NCBI GenBank assembly: GCA_028753945.1
Contig: JAPNXP010000003.1
Location: forward strand, 4,774,001 to 4,838,000
Source: Hexactinellida sp. DTS-2022
Lineage: Eukaryota > Porifera > Hexactinellida
DNA length: 64,000 bases
Reading direction: 5' to 3'
This document shows positions 20,706 to 32,229 of the stretch, piece after piece. The notes beneath the pieces are model-generated. The model had not been told where the DNA came from, ran no database searches, and worked only from the letters and a program-made list of their open reading frames with translations. The stretch's first letter is position 1, and each line of letters starts with the position of its first letter. Made by a program: the position numbers and the translations under genes.

Positions 20706-20751
20706 AAACTATTATTTTTCAATTAATTAAACTACTCTCTCCACTGACTAG

Positions 20752-21659
20752 GTAAGCCGATCAGTCAGGGAGGTATCCACGGCCGCACTCAGGCCACAGG
20801 TCTCGGGCTGTTCTACGCCGCTAAGAACTTCATACAAGATCCCGAGTACATGTCTGCTATCAACTCGGTGCCGGGGTTCGACGGCAAGAGCTTCATAGTG
20901 CAGGGGTTCGGTAACGTGGGCTACCACATAGCGCACTACCTGCACAAGGCCGGCTGCAAGCTGGTGGGCGTGATGGAGTTCGACGGGTCGGTCTACAACC
21001 CGGAGGGGATGGACCCGGAGGAGATACTGGCCCACAAGAAGAAGAACAGGGGCGTGTCCGGGTACACAGGGGGGGAGTTCCTAGAGGGAGACCTGTTCGA
21101 CAGGGAGTGCGACATCATGGTGCCGTGTGCCACCGAGAAGTCCATACATCTGGGAAACGCCGACACCATCAAAGCCAGGCTGATCTTAGAAGGGGCGAAC
21201 GGGCCGACCACGCCCAAGGCTAACGACCTGCTCCTGTCGAAGAGTGTGCTGATGATACCGGACCTGTACGCCAACGCGGGAGGGGTGACTGTGTCCTACT
21301 TCGAGTGGCTCAAGAACTTGAACCACGTCAGCTTCGGACGCATGACCATGCGCTACGAGCGAGAGACTAACTACGCTCTGCTAGACAGCATTCAGAAGAG
21401 TCTGGAAAACAAGTTCGGCAGCGCTCCAGGCTCTATCCCCATTCAGCCGACCCCGCAGTACCTTATACGCATGTCGGGAGCTGACGAGGAGGCACTCGTG
21501 GAATCTGGGCTCCAATACACCATGGACAGAGCCTCCAATAATATCAAGGAAATTGCGAAGAACGCTGGTCTCGGTCTCGACTTAAGAACGGCCGGTCTGA
21601 TCGGTGCTGTGGAGAAAATCTATAAGATATACTACGAAGCAGGGCTCACTTATATGTAG
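20752..21659 (+). CDS. GLUD: Glutamate dehydrogenase copy A, exon 2
   Basis: The exon begins GKPISQGGIHGRTQATG after acceptor TAG at 20749-20751. It carries the Rossmann NAD(P)-binding region FIVQGFGNVGYHIAHYL, then LEGANGPTTP and DLYANAGGVTVSYFEWLKNL. The animal-type antenna region (FGRMTMRYERETNYALL) is present, and the end is AVEKIYKIYYEAGLTYM. From the exon start to about 21462 the DNA is almost the same as copy B. From 21463 the two diverge sharply: YLIRMSGADEEALVESGLQY here, YLHRITGADEETFVESGLEY in copy B. The copy-A tail has LRTAGLIGAVEK where copy B keeps the more usual LRTAALVHAVEK. The frame is intact, so both copies look functional. Confidence 0.96.
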
Positions 21660-22045
21660 TCTGCTATTCTCTTAGTTCTATTCAGTTCTCTTATTTTATG
21701 CAGTAGCTAATTCACACTTTTTATTCTCACTAATTATAGACTTATAAACGAATATCTAATAGGTTCTTAATTAAATTTTTATTCTAATAACTTTTATATA
21801 AATTTTTTTGAAATTAATTTCCAATGGCTTGGGGATTTTATACCAGGCCCGATGGCCCACTCCTTTATGGCTTTACCTAAAAGGATACCAACACTTCAAT
21901 ACACGAAATGGGTTATATAAATTACTCAACTTATATAATATTCGTATATCGAAATACCAATATTCGGGCCAAAAACCACCGCTCAGTCGCCCACACGAAG
22001 TTATACAAATGGGGACTTATTAAACAAGAAAACTAGCGTTCCTAA

Positions 22046-22205
22046 TACAGTAGATGTCGGATATAACACACCGGTTAGAAGAACATATCGGATATAAGCA
22101 CACTATGTTGGGAAACGGTTGCCATATACCCTGTATAATTTATGTCGGTTATAAGCACATCAAGTGCAGTTCCCGACGATGTGCTTATAACCGTCATCCA
22201 CTGTA
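22046..22205. mobile_element. TACAGT-ended short element (pogo/Tigger-like MITE)
   Basis: 160 bp. The left end TACAGTAGATGTCGGATATAA and the inverted right end (TACAGTGGATGACGGTTATAA) match well. Interior TCGGATATAAGCACA and GTCGGTTATAAGCACA repeat the terminal motif. No coding capacity. Confidence 0.7.
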
Positions 22206-22353
22206 TAGGGAATATGTTTCAAATAATTGCGACACATTTCACTTTATTTGAATTTTTGTTTAAGCTATTCTTGGGCTAATTAATTAATACCACATCTCAA
22301 AACACGAATAAAGCACATCTTATGAATCAAATCGCCGTGTATCGAAATGACTG

Positions 22354-22440
22354 TAGTCAGGTTCTTTTATTATGAACAAAATTGTGTTCATAATAGACTT
22401 CATAATAAGCGATTTCAACTTAATACAAACCGGTAATCGG
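22354..22440. repeat. Partial CTATTATGAACACAA-family element
   Basis: Starts CTGTAGTCAGGTTCTTTTAT, then GTTCATAATAGACTTCATA and ATAAGCGATTTCAACTTAA. It matches the first half of 40578-40720. Confidence 0.6.
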
Positions 22441-24138
22441 AAAATTCATTCATAAGAATTATTCCATTTTTATGAACTTTATATGATCACAAATTTTATA
22501 AAAATATGCTGTATTATATGAGAGAGATTAAAAAGGGTAATATTATGAAAGGTAAAAAGTTTAAAATTGAAAGCTGTACGCTATCCCTCTTAAATAGGAG
22601 AGAGTTTCTCTATTGTCATAATTGCGACAAGACTCAAAATTCTTTCATTTCTCGCCGCATTAAGTTTGATGTTTGGGGGTTTCTCTTGTATCTCTCTTGA
22701 CTAGTATAACTTGCTGTAGAGATTGTTCTCTCTGTAGATGCATTAATAGTTTCAAAAAACCTGGATGATGGCAATTAATTCCTGATGTGAACGCATTATG
22801 CCATCCTTCTATTGGTTGTTGGTTCTTGCTAATTTAGAGGAGACTCGATGACGCATATTCCATATCCTTATTGGAAAAGGTGCTACTCTTAGGCTCTGAT
22901 CAGGAAGTCTTTGACCAATGTAATTGACTTCGAAATATTTTAGCGATTTATATTGCTGAATCTGGAAAATCTACATCAATAATTCAATATAAAAAAAATC
23001 AATCACATAAATTTCTAGGACGAACGAAAGGGTTGATATGTTTCAATCCCACTTGCCAATATCCATCTAGTACTCGCTTCAGGATTAGTCGCTCGAGCCT
23101 TCATTTTAGTGACGCCTTTAATCATTTCAATTCTGGACGTATTTGGCCCATGCGTACGATACGAATGTAAGTTTACGACATTCGCATCATTTGTAGATAT
23201 GCGTGCTTTACAGGTTGCACGGTTTTCGCAAACCCAATGTGATAATTGTGGGGAGCATTTATTAAGAATACAGTGCAGTATATATAAATAAACCCTTCAA
23301 TGCAAGCCTTCTACTTATTTTACTCGTCTTGAGTAATTCACTTTTGAAAGGTGTAGCCATGTAAATATTACGAACAAAGAGTTATTTAATATAGCAATTT
23401 GTTCACAAGTATTTATATAAATCGATCATAAAATATTTAAATCTTATAAGTATAGGATGTCCCGATAACAGTTTGTAATTATGAATTCAAAACAGTTCTT
23501 AAAATGGATTTAATCTGGTTTCGGGTCGATGTGATCTAGTAATAACAACCAAATGAACAAATATACTTCTCTCAAGTCAATGGAATAAATATCCTAAGAA
23601 AAAACGTCTGACTACGAAATGTCCAGGCGACAATGTCCGCCATTCATACAAACCATATGCAAGTTGTCAAATTGAGACCATAGGGCAATTTTCATAAGTA
23701 TATTAAAACATCCGGATTACTTGGGGTCAAAGGTATAAATAGAAAAAAAACATTTTCATTTTCACTTTCAATTGAAATTCAATTAACTTTCAGTTTCAAT
23801 TTCACATTCCAGGGAATCCGCGAGTTAAGCAGACGAAGTCGTTCACAATGAGCAGATCCCTAATTGGATACTTTGCTTTTAAATAGAGACATTCATTCTG
23901 CAAACTGTACTTTTTTCTTGTAGAGGAATTAAATAATCCTAGGTCTCCCATTGTAAAATAAATTGAAATGCAAAAAGTGAACTAATTAAAATGCAAGTGA
24001 AACACAACAACCAAATCTAACAGTATGTACCTAAAGAGGAATTGAACTAAGCTAAGATAAATATTGTAAAAAAGAATTGGCAGTATACAGGGCCTAGAAA
24101 AACAGTTTACGGATTACTCTAGGATGGAATTGAGTATG

Positions 24139-25046
24139 TTACATATAAGTGAGTCCTGCTTCAGTGTATATCCTGTATATCTTCTCCACAGCGTGCACGA
24201 GAGCAGCTGTTCTCAGGTCGATGCCCAGACCAGATTCCTTAGCTTTCTTCTTTATATTAGTAGACGCTCTGTCCATGGTGTATTCCAGTCCTGATTCTAC
24301 GAATGTCTCTTCGTCTGCACCGGTTATTCTATGTAGGTACTGCGGGGTCGGCTGAATGGGGATAGAGCCAGGGGCGCTGCCGAACTTGTTTTCCAGACTC
24401 TTCTGAATGCTGTCTAGCAGAGCGTAGTTAGTCTCTCGCTCGTAGCGCATGGTCATGCGTCCGAAGCTGACGTGGTTCAAGTTCTTGAGCCACTCGAAGT
24501 AGGACACAGTCACCCCTCCCGCGTTGGCGTACAGGTCCGGTATCATCAGCACACTCTTCGACAGGAGCAGGTCGTTAGCCTTGGGCGTGGTCGGCCCGTT
24601 CGCCCCTTCTAAGATCAGCCTGGCTTTGATGGTGTCGGCGTTTCCCAGATGTATGGACTTCTCGGTGGCACACGGCACCATGATGTCGCACTCCCTGTCG
24701 AACAGGTCTCCCTCTAGGAACTCCCCCCCTGTGTACCCGGACACGCCCCTGTTCTTCTTCTTGTGGGCCAGTATCTCCTCCGGGTCCATCCCCTCCGGGT
24801 TGTAGACCGACCCGTCGAACTCCATCACGCCCACCAGCTTGCAGCCGGCCTTGTGCAGGTAGTGCGCTATGTGGTAGCCCACGTTACCGAACCCCTGCAC
24901 TATGAAGCTCTTGCCGTCGAACCCCGGCACCGAGTTGATGGCAGACATGTACTCGGGATCTTGTATGAAGTTCTTAGCGGCGTAGAACAGCCCGAGACCT
25001 GTGGCCTGAGTGCGGCCGTGGATACCTCCCTGACTGATCGGCTTAC
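24139..25046 (-). CDS. GLUD: Glutamate dehydrogenase copy B, exon 2
   Basis: This exon has the same length (908 nt) and splice position as copy A. The acceptor TAG precedes 25046 and the last ~30 intron bases also match copy A. The segment antisense to codons at 24524-24805 translates identically to its copy-A counterpart (20993-21274) even in the antisense frame, showing near-identity at silent sites. Identity stops at 24334, and the last ~66 codons differ at roughly a third of residues, ending YRIYTEAGLTYM. The tail keeps LRTAALVHAVEK, close to the animal consensus LDLRTAAYVNAIEK. Frame intact. Confidence 0.96.
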
Positions 25047-25100
25047 CTAGTCAGTGGAGAGAGTAGTTTAATTAATAAATTAATTAATAATGGTATAATA

Positions 25101-25722
25101 CAGTGGTTCCCAACCTTTTTTTAACTCGTGAACCCCCTGATACCCGAAAATTTGGTGGTGCACCCCCAGGACATACCTAAGTCTGAAGGATTCTATTGAC
25201 AAGGACATCTATTATAAAAACAGGATGGGGGTGAACATGATATGGTCTCATTAGGATGAAAAGCGTCAGTATGTAATAATATCACAAGGTTAATCTAAGT
25301 ATACATGGATTTATAGACGAGCGAGCGCAGCGAGCGAGAAAGATTTTCTGGGGTGAAGAGGATTTTCAAATATCATTGAGTATTACTAACAATTTATTAC
25401 AACAATATTTTGCTGATTTTAGGGAGGATAAAATTATGAGGTGCACCGATATTGGGGGGGGGCGAATGCCCAAAGGTAGGTGTGGTAAATGGACCAGTAC
25501 GGGCCAGGCCCTCTATGAAAAAGCGTCGGGTAACTTACAGAACACAATAGTAATAAATCAATATAGTCGAGTAATCAGAATTTAACTTATAGATTATAAC
25601 TATCATATTTTAACAAGCTTTATTTTAAAATGCTCAATATTCACTCCACTCCTTGTCCCGTGCACCCCCAAGGGGTTCATGCACCCCCAAGGGGTTCATG
25701 CACCCCAGGTTGGGAACCACTG
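25101..25722. mobile_element. Non-autonomous hAT element in GDH-B intron, perfect 8-bp TSD
   Basis: 622 bp with perfect 16-bp inverted ends CAGTGGTTCCCAACCT, flanked on both sides by GTATAATA (25093-25100 and 25723-25730). These ends are typical of Charlie-like hAT elements. Subterminal ACCCCCAAGGGGTTCATGC is repeated. No transposase frame. It helps explain why this intron is 2.75 kb, against 0.48 kb in copy A. Confidence 0.92.
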
Positions 25723-26379
25723 GTATAATAGTATAATATTCAAACAATACAATATCGAATAAATGCAACTTTTGTTTGGATATATTTGATGGAATTGCAG
25801 GCAGAAATAACCAAAAATGCGATACGCTCTTTTGGCGTATGATAAGGGATAACCTATAATGGAACAGGGGTGGGCACAAGAGTTCTGTTTCAGTCTGGAA
25901 AAACTAGGATATATTCTGCTACCATTATACGATTTAAGTCTAGTAAACTTTGAAGATTAATTTAAATCCTTGTTTCTCAGTTATTATAAAAAGCCCTCAC
26001 TACCTAGCACTCAAATAATGTTTTAGAAGTCGGTTATTCAAACAAATAAATTATACCCAACTTAGCGGGAGTATGACCAATCATTGCGAACAATTAATCG
26101 TTGGTGACAAGTGATTATAAACTATTCATTATAGCTAGGTTACAATATATTACAAATTTAGCATCTCTCATGATAACCGCGAACCGAAATTGTTATCTCT
26201 CACGTGATGCGTATTGAACGCACCAGTTATGAGGGATTGATTCTAAAGTGCTTTGTTTAAGTTCAGCCGCCGCATTCACATACTTTTCAAACAACTCTCG
26301 CGGGCCGCAGAAATTTGGCCAGTGGCATGGCCCGCACTTTGCCCACATGTGCACTAGAAACGAACACTAATTCAGTCCC

Positions 26380-26595
26380 TTAAAAACCTTTTCAATACAA
26401 ATGACATTGGTTAATACGAATTCCGGATAAGGTGAACACATTTTGACGGTCCTCTGGTCTTCGTACTAACGAGGTTCTACTGTATTTAGGAGCGATAAAC
26501 TTTGGCAACTCTTATAACAAACATTAATTTGTGGTTTAACTTTAGCCGTATGAATATATGATCTCATCAGGATTAGGAGCTTGTTCCCAAATTGC
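26380..26595. repeat. Two adjoining dispersed repeats in GDH-B intron
   Basis: Positions 26380-26484 (GGTTAATACGAATTCCGG ... CTAACGAGGTTCTACTGTA) match 7802-7946. Positions 26490-26595 (AGGAGCGATAAACTTTGG ... CAGGATTAGGAGCTTG) match 3590-3690. The same two families adjoin in the same order at 3418-3690, so they may be one longer element. Confidence 0.55.
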
Positions 26596-26937
26596 TTTAA
26601 GAACAGAAACTTTGATTAGTTACCTTTGTTGGCTCTATTTGCCTTCAATTGAAGTTCGATTTCGTTTGTTTGTCCGGAATAAATTAAAGAAATATGGAAA
26701 GTGAATTAATTACGTGAATTTGTAGTTCAGATGGTGACTAGATTCCATAATGGTATTGTTTTGATAACAAGTATCTTGTTTAGAAATTCTCCTTTTCACA
26801 TTTCGAATGTGAAAATTTAATGATATTTGTAAAAATTACAAATAAATTAAAACTGCTTAATTAATAAGGAATTGTGAAGCGATAAAAAATGCTTGTAGAA
26901 ATATCCTATGACAGAATATTGTCCCATGGATGTTAAG

Positions 26938-27449
26938 TAGGGCATTAGGATCGAACGATCAAAGATCGCGCGATCACGATCGCGATCCTTTTTTGACGAT
27001 CGACGCAGGATCGTCGATCGTATTTTACAAAACGATCGAAATGGAGATCGCGATCATTTTTTAGCATAAATTTTCGATCCTACATTCCGATCTTTTAGAA
27101 AAGGTTGCCCAATTAATTTCATTCACCAAACCATCTAATTTGTTTAACACTTATGTATTTAATTTGAATACGATTATTAATTCAATTTATCCATAAAACA
27201 GGCCCGTAACAATAAAATATTTTTCAGGTTGTTGAAAATCTAACTTCACTGTTTCTAAAAGTTGGTCAAGTTGAAACCTGAGCATCCTGAATAGTTACTA
27301 CGGCAAATAAGAAATGATCGCAAAAATGATCGGGATCGGATCGGCGATCATTTAAAAAAATGCGATCGGGATCGAGATCGCGATACTATTTTAAGTGAAG
27401 ATCGCGATCCGATCCCGATCCAATTTTTTGGCGATCGACTAATGCCCTA
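26938..27449. mobile_element. GATCG-rich hAT-like element in GDH-B intron, perfect 8-bp TSD
   Basis: 512 bp with perfect 11-bp inverted ends TAGGGCATTAG, flanked by ATGTTAAG on both sides (26930-26937 and 27450-27457). About the outer 120 bp on each side consist largely of overlapping CGATC/GATCG motifs, for example AGATCGCGATC. The middle is A+T-rich and non-coding. hAT-like by its 8-bp duplication. Confidence 0.88.
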
Positions 27450-27800
27450 ATGTTAAGTTAGGTAAACAAGTAACAGTGCTGCATGCTGGACTATCAATGC
27501 GCTAGTAATAAGGATTCTGAAGCTGAAACTGATCCCTCATGTCAGGGAGGAATAGAGCTGCTTAAATGGCAAAATGACAATTTTTTGCGAAAATATGACT
27601 GTAAAGTGGAACTTAAGATTTCGTATTACTAATAAATATATCAGGTAAACAATTACTCATATTGGATGTATACTAGAAGTACGTAGTAAGAATTAGACAA
27701 GTTGCTTTTGCAACTTAAAATAGATTTGTTTACACCCAAAATTAATGATATCAACTCATCACGTGGTGACTCGGGATTACGTATTATTATAGCAACTCAC

Positions 27801-28470
27801 CTGTAACACAGGCATGTGCGTTTATGTCGAGGTGCCCAGTGGTGTGGGCGTAGGTGTCGGCGATCCAAGCCATCTCTCGCTCCCCAGTGCCCATGTCGGG
27901 GGCAGGGACATCGATGCCGGGACCCAGGAACCCCTTCTTGGACAGTTCTATGGCGAAGCGTCGAGTCAGCCTCTCCAGCTCTCCCACCGAGAACTTGCGG
28001 GGGTTTATCTTCACTCCCGCCTTCGCGCCTCCGTACGGCACGTCCACGGTTGCATTCTTGTAGGTCATTAGCGTTGCCAGCGCCTTCACCTCGTCCTCAC
28101 TGACGTCCTCGCTGAACCTGCAGCCGCCCTTGCAGGGGGTCTTGTGCTGGCTGTGCTGCGCGCGCCACCCCTCGATGCTGATGATGGAGCCGTCGTCTCG
28201 ACGGAGCGGGAAGGTGACGTTAAGCACGTGGTTGCAGGCGCGTATCGCGTCCAGGAGTCCGACGATCTCTTGTCGGGAGTGTCCCGTGATTCGAATCTCG
28301 TCCTTGATGATGTACTCCTCTGCTTTCTTCAGATACTCCTGGACCATGCCGCTGAAGCTGGGGTTGTCTTCCTGGGAGCTCATGGGGCGGGTCTGCAGCA
28401 CGGGTCTAGCGTTGGGTAGTCTCGAGATGGAGGGACGCGAGAACTGGTGGAGGATTCTGCGAAATGTCAT
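27801..28470 (-). CDS. GLUD: Glutamate dehydrogenase copy B, exon 1 (mitochondrial)
   Basis: The exon is 670 nt, as in copy A, with presequence [18 protein letters not shown] and the same catalytic regions ([33 protein letters not shown]). It differs from copy A at only a few bases: two within the first 15 nt, one in the Tyr codon of TLMTYKNA, one in RFAIELSKK and the final splice-site triplet. Identity continues 19 bases into the intron (GTGAGTTGCTATAATAATA) and then stops. Upstream of the ATG the two genes share nothing I can see. The role is as for copy A. The gene runs toward copy A. Confidence 0.96.
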
Positions 28471-29769
28471 ACTTATTTGCGGACTTAATTATTCGTCAAC
28501 TGATTAGCGAATAAATTTGATTTGTTTTGATGAGATTTGTTCCAAACGTTGAATATAATGCTGATAAATTCAGATGGTTTTCATACACGATAAAATGGCC
28601 AATCCAATTCGAGATAATTTTTGAAATTTCGTATCAAACAAAGTTGGTTTAAATGCAATGCAATTATTGTCTCATCTATGATTAATCGCTGGTATTTAAC
28701 ACATTTGATTGTAGAGCCCGTAAGCATAGAGGTCCGAAAATAGGCTAGTAAGCCTATCCTATAATTGTTCAGGCCTCTTGGAACCAATACCGGAAAGTAT
28801 TTAGAGATTTCGGAAAAAACAGGAAATCGATCATTGGATTATAAAGTACGTAGGACAATCAACGTAAATATATGTTGCAATTATTTTAGTGTAATGTTGT
28901 TAAATTAATTACACTAATTGGGGAAATTTGATAGAATTGTCTGCAAATGAACAAATTTGATAATGATGTGTTGATGGCATTAAAAAATATTGGGCTTCAT
29001 TTGTAATTAAGCAGGGTTGCAGTATTCGCGAAACTAAAACATTTAATATGAACTAACAAAATGGAGCAACTAATATAATATTTTCAAATGGACAGATCGT
29101 GACAGCAGGAAGAATTTTACATATTAATTAATAAGTTAACACAACCCACTAACTAATATAATTTGACCTTTTGAGAAATTCTTGCAAACTTGACTAATAA
29201 TTGAAGAGATAAATCTAAAATAATTGAACAATTTTTGCAACGAGTATCTGTCACAAGAATATGTGTTAATTTTACAAGTAGGTGACATGAAGTCAGGGAT
29301 TATGTAAAGGTCAATTTTATATTATTGCCAATTTATTGGTTTATGCTTTTAGGTCAAAGAAAGATTCTTCAAACTGTGTTTTAGTAAAGACATTATTTGA
29401 TCCAATTAACTTTAAGATATTATCTTGTATGCTCGTTCTTGAGGAATATAAGTAAACAAATTGACAAAATTCAAATAATTATAGAAATTACAACTAATTA
29501 ATTGGGATATATTATTTATTGTTGTTTTAAATTAAATAATAATTCTAAATATTCAGATTGATCCAAAGTTTCAAGATATTATAAATGTAAAAAATTGTAA
29601 TTTAATATGTAAAATCAACAACGTTTTCAATCGTTTTCAAAATAATGAAAACTATCGAAAGTTAGTAAATGACATAATTCAGATTTAATGAACACTTTAC
29701 AAATGAAATGAAATAACATTCTGATGAATACAACATAAACTAAATTTGATAAATATAACCTGTTTAGAA
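28471..29769. other. A+T-rich intergenic region
   Basis: This lies between GDH-B and the 696-residue gene, both transcribed leftward. Nothing coding or clearly repetitive was recognised. Confidence 0.4.
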
Positions 29770-31860
29770 TTAAAGTTCATTTTTCAGTTGTTCAAAATCT
29801 CCCTGAGACGAGTTAGAAATGAAGCTCTTCTGCTCGCACATAGGAAATTCCTTATAAGGAGATGAAGACAAAAATAGAATATCTTCATTACACAGCAGTT
29901 TGTAATCTTGGGAATTGTCTGTTCGCGAATTTTGAGAACATAATTTGCTTATTGGAGTTTCAATGTTAGCACTAAATGTTTGGTGTATTTTAGGAGTAAA
30001 TATAGTGGAATCTTCATTATTATTTGAGTTAGATAGTATTTGAGGTGTGTTCGGCATATCGACAGGAGAGGAGAATTCAATGTGTTCTGCTAGCGCGTTA
30101 AACCCTGAACTACTAGAATGTTGCGAATAACCTTTATCAGGTTTGGGAAGTGAGTACGGTAGACTCGCCGTGTCGAAGAGAGGGGACTTTAGAAGAGAAT
30201 TCGAATCCGGTGACACCTTGAGGGTAAAACTTTTTGGAGTTAAATTGCTATTCCCGAGAAAAGAGAAAGGGGATAGCTGGGCAACAGCAGGGGGTAATTG
30301 GAATGAGGAATCAGGCATTTGAGAGTTGTGAGTTTCTTCCAACTTGTCGATTAAATCAAAACTCTCCAAATCATTAAAAGCCTGTTCGGTTATTTGCCTC
30401 TTAGACTGAGAGGGCGTAAAGGCATTCGCTCGTTTGTCTTTAGTTTGAGATTTAATTTCCAAACTTTCCAAATGTTTTTCAAATAAAGAAACAATACACT
30501 GATCGAGAGTATCCTGAGTTGTCTCCAAATTATCACATTTCAACAAGTTCGTATAGTCTGCTTTAACCTCAGGGTTCTTGCTTCTGGCAATAATAGAGTT
30601 AATCGCGTTTCCGAGTTCTCGCAGTAGGAAGGAATCGTCCTGCTTGCTTGCTATAATTGTTTGGTTCAAAAGCAGTTTTGAGATAAGACTTTCACAGGAA
30701 GATTGAATGAAAGTAGCATTTTCTTCCAAGATATCTGTTAAGTTATTCGAGAGGAACTTCAATGACTCAACCGAGTTTAGAAATAATTTATCAGAAGAGT
30801 CCAGCTCGAAACCAATAACCAGAATTAAACTGTTTTCTACTGTTTTATCTTCCAAATTATTCACAAAATATTGGGAGTTAATTATGCGAGATTTATTATT
30901 GGATAGAGCCAGTTTAACATTATACTTGTTCCACTTAGCCCATGTATTAGGAGACAGAATAGGCGCACAGCCTGATGTGAATGGAATTGTGTTGTTAGGG
31001 CCTATTAACAATATATTCACATCAATTACATCACATCCGTTTAGTTTATTTCTGTTTTTCAAAGGCGGATAAACACATCCTAAATAGAAAATCTTCCAGC
31101 GACATTTGCTACAATCTTTAATACAGAATGACTGGGGCTTAGCCAACCTCCGGTAAATAGGTGGAATTACATAATTATTCGACTTAGAATCTTGATTGTT
31201 AAAAAAACAATTGATATCATTGGTAAAGTATTTCCCTAATTGGTGATAATTAAACGGACACAACACGCGCTCATGCTTCCATTCCTCTTTCAAACATCCT
31301 TGGTGCATAGATTCAATTCTTGTCGATAGTTTGGGATTGACAATTGTGTGAATTTGTAAGATACTTTTCAAAGATGTTAAAATTTGTTCTGTTTCGGTAA
31401 GTAAAGATTCAAGTAAGAAACTTGGTAAAATAATCTTCAATGAATTGTCCGTAATGTTAGCATATTGCCATGACTCATGCATTTGTACACCAGACTCTAG
31501 TAATGTTAAATCCCTCATCAAAATAGAATTAGTTTTGTAAGAAACAACAAATTTGAACTGAGGTGCCTGAGAACATTTAGAAGCTTTATAGCATTCGATC
31601 CAAATTGTATGTATTTCCTTAGCATTTGCGAATACATCAATTATATCGTCGATCAAATTAACCGAATTCCACGAGAGTTGGGAATACAAACAATTATTTA
31701 TAACACTGGAAACTGTGGAACTGTCTAAAGCCTGGTCTGATATACGAATAGAGAGATGTGCCTCCTTAAGCGATTGGGTTGTTACCTGGGCTGAACTTAG
31801 AATCAATAAGTTCACCAATTCATTAATAGTGGTACCGATGATTGAGTTATTAGTTGTCAT
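29770..31860 (-). CDS. Unidentified 696-residue protein with S/T-P-rich C-terminus
   Basis: I do not recognise this family. It is one long uninterrupted frame with A+T-rich codon use, unlike the G+C-rich genes nearby. Residues 1-~470 look folded, with mixed helix and strand and scattered cysteines (FCIKDCSKCRWKIFYLGC near 250). Residues ~490-696 are low-complexity and rich in S, N, T and P. They hold many proline-directed sites: TPSQSKRQ, LSPFSFLG, LTPKSF, SSPVDMPNTP, FTPKIHQT, ETPISKL, SSSPYKEF. Such a tail suggests a nuclear, kinase-regulated protein, for example of replication or meiosis; that is inference. There is no signal peptide or TM segment. The start is the first Met (MTTNNSIIGTTI). 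Confidence 0.75.
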   Translation of the reverse strand: MTTNNSIIGTTINELVNLLILSSAQVTTQSLKEAHLSIRISDQALDSSTVSSVINNCLYSQLSWNSVNLIDDIIDVFANAKEIHTIWIECYKASKCSQAPQFKFVVSYKTNSILMRDLTLLESGVQMHESWQYANITDNSLKIILPSFLLESLLTETEQILTSLKSILQIHTIVNPKLSTRIESMHQGCLKEEWKHERVLCPFNYHQLGKYFTNDINCFFNNQDSKSNNYVIPPIYRRLAKPQSFCIKDCSKCRWKIFYLGCVYPPLKNRNKLNGCDVIDVNILLIGPNNTIPFTSGCAPILSPNTWAKWNKYNVKLALSNNKSRIINSQYFVNNLEDKTVENSLILVIGFELDSSDKLFLNSVESLKFLSNNLTDILEENATFIQSSCESLISKLLLNQTIIASKQDDSFLLRELGNAINSIIARSKNPEVKADYTNLLKCDNLETTQDTLDQCIVSLFEKHLESLEIKSQTKDKRANAFTPSQSKRQITEQAFNDLESFDLIDKLEETHNSQMPDSSFQLPPAVAQLSPFSFLGNSNLTPKSFTLKVSPDSNSLLKSPLFDTASLPYSLPKPDKGYSQHSSSSGFNALAEHIEFSSPVDMPNTPQILSNSNNNEDSTIFTPKIHQTFSANIETPISKLCSQNSRTDNSQDYKLLCNEDILFLSSSPYKEFPMCEQKSFISNSSQGDFEQLKNEL

Positions 31861-32229
31861 TATAATCTAGGGATGGCATTATATAATAAGCCTTACTGAT
31901 CTATAATAATATTCCGATATAAGTTTGTTTGACCTGCCTGATTGTATTACAGAAATTATACATTTAATTAACCATAGTTCAATCCTTTGATATATCAATT
32001 CCAGGTATTCTCCTGGAGTGAACCAGGTTACGTTCATATATACGTACTATCTATGCTATTCTTGTCTGATACAGCTTTAATATTGAAAACTTATAAACAT
32101 ATTACGTGTATGTAAGGAATTGTGTAAAAAAATAGTTGGTGTACCACGTTATACTATAATTCGCTGTTATTAGAAATAATTGACTAAAATACACAAAATT
32201 TGTTGTATTTAGTATTTTAATCAAATAAA

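Larger units (their letters stand above)
21660..24138. other. Region between the convergent GDH genes
   Basis: No gene is supported. Repeats at 22046-22205 and 22354-22440 are listed separately. Positions 23640-23700 carry a diverged piece of the CATATGCAAGTTGTCAAATT type seen at 40578-40720. The remainder is A+T-rich. Both GDH 3' UTRs must end here. Confidence 0.5.

Noticed and set aside
19607-28470. One GDH copy as a pseudogene or processed copy
   Set aside because: Both copies keep the intron at the same place, full frames, splice sites and stop codons.
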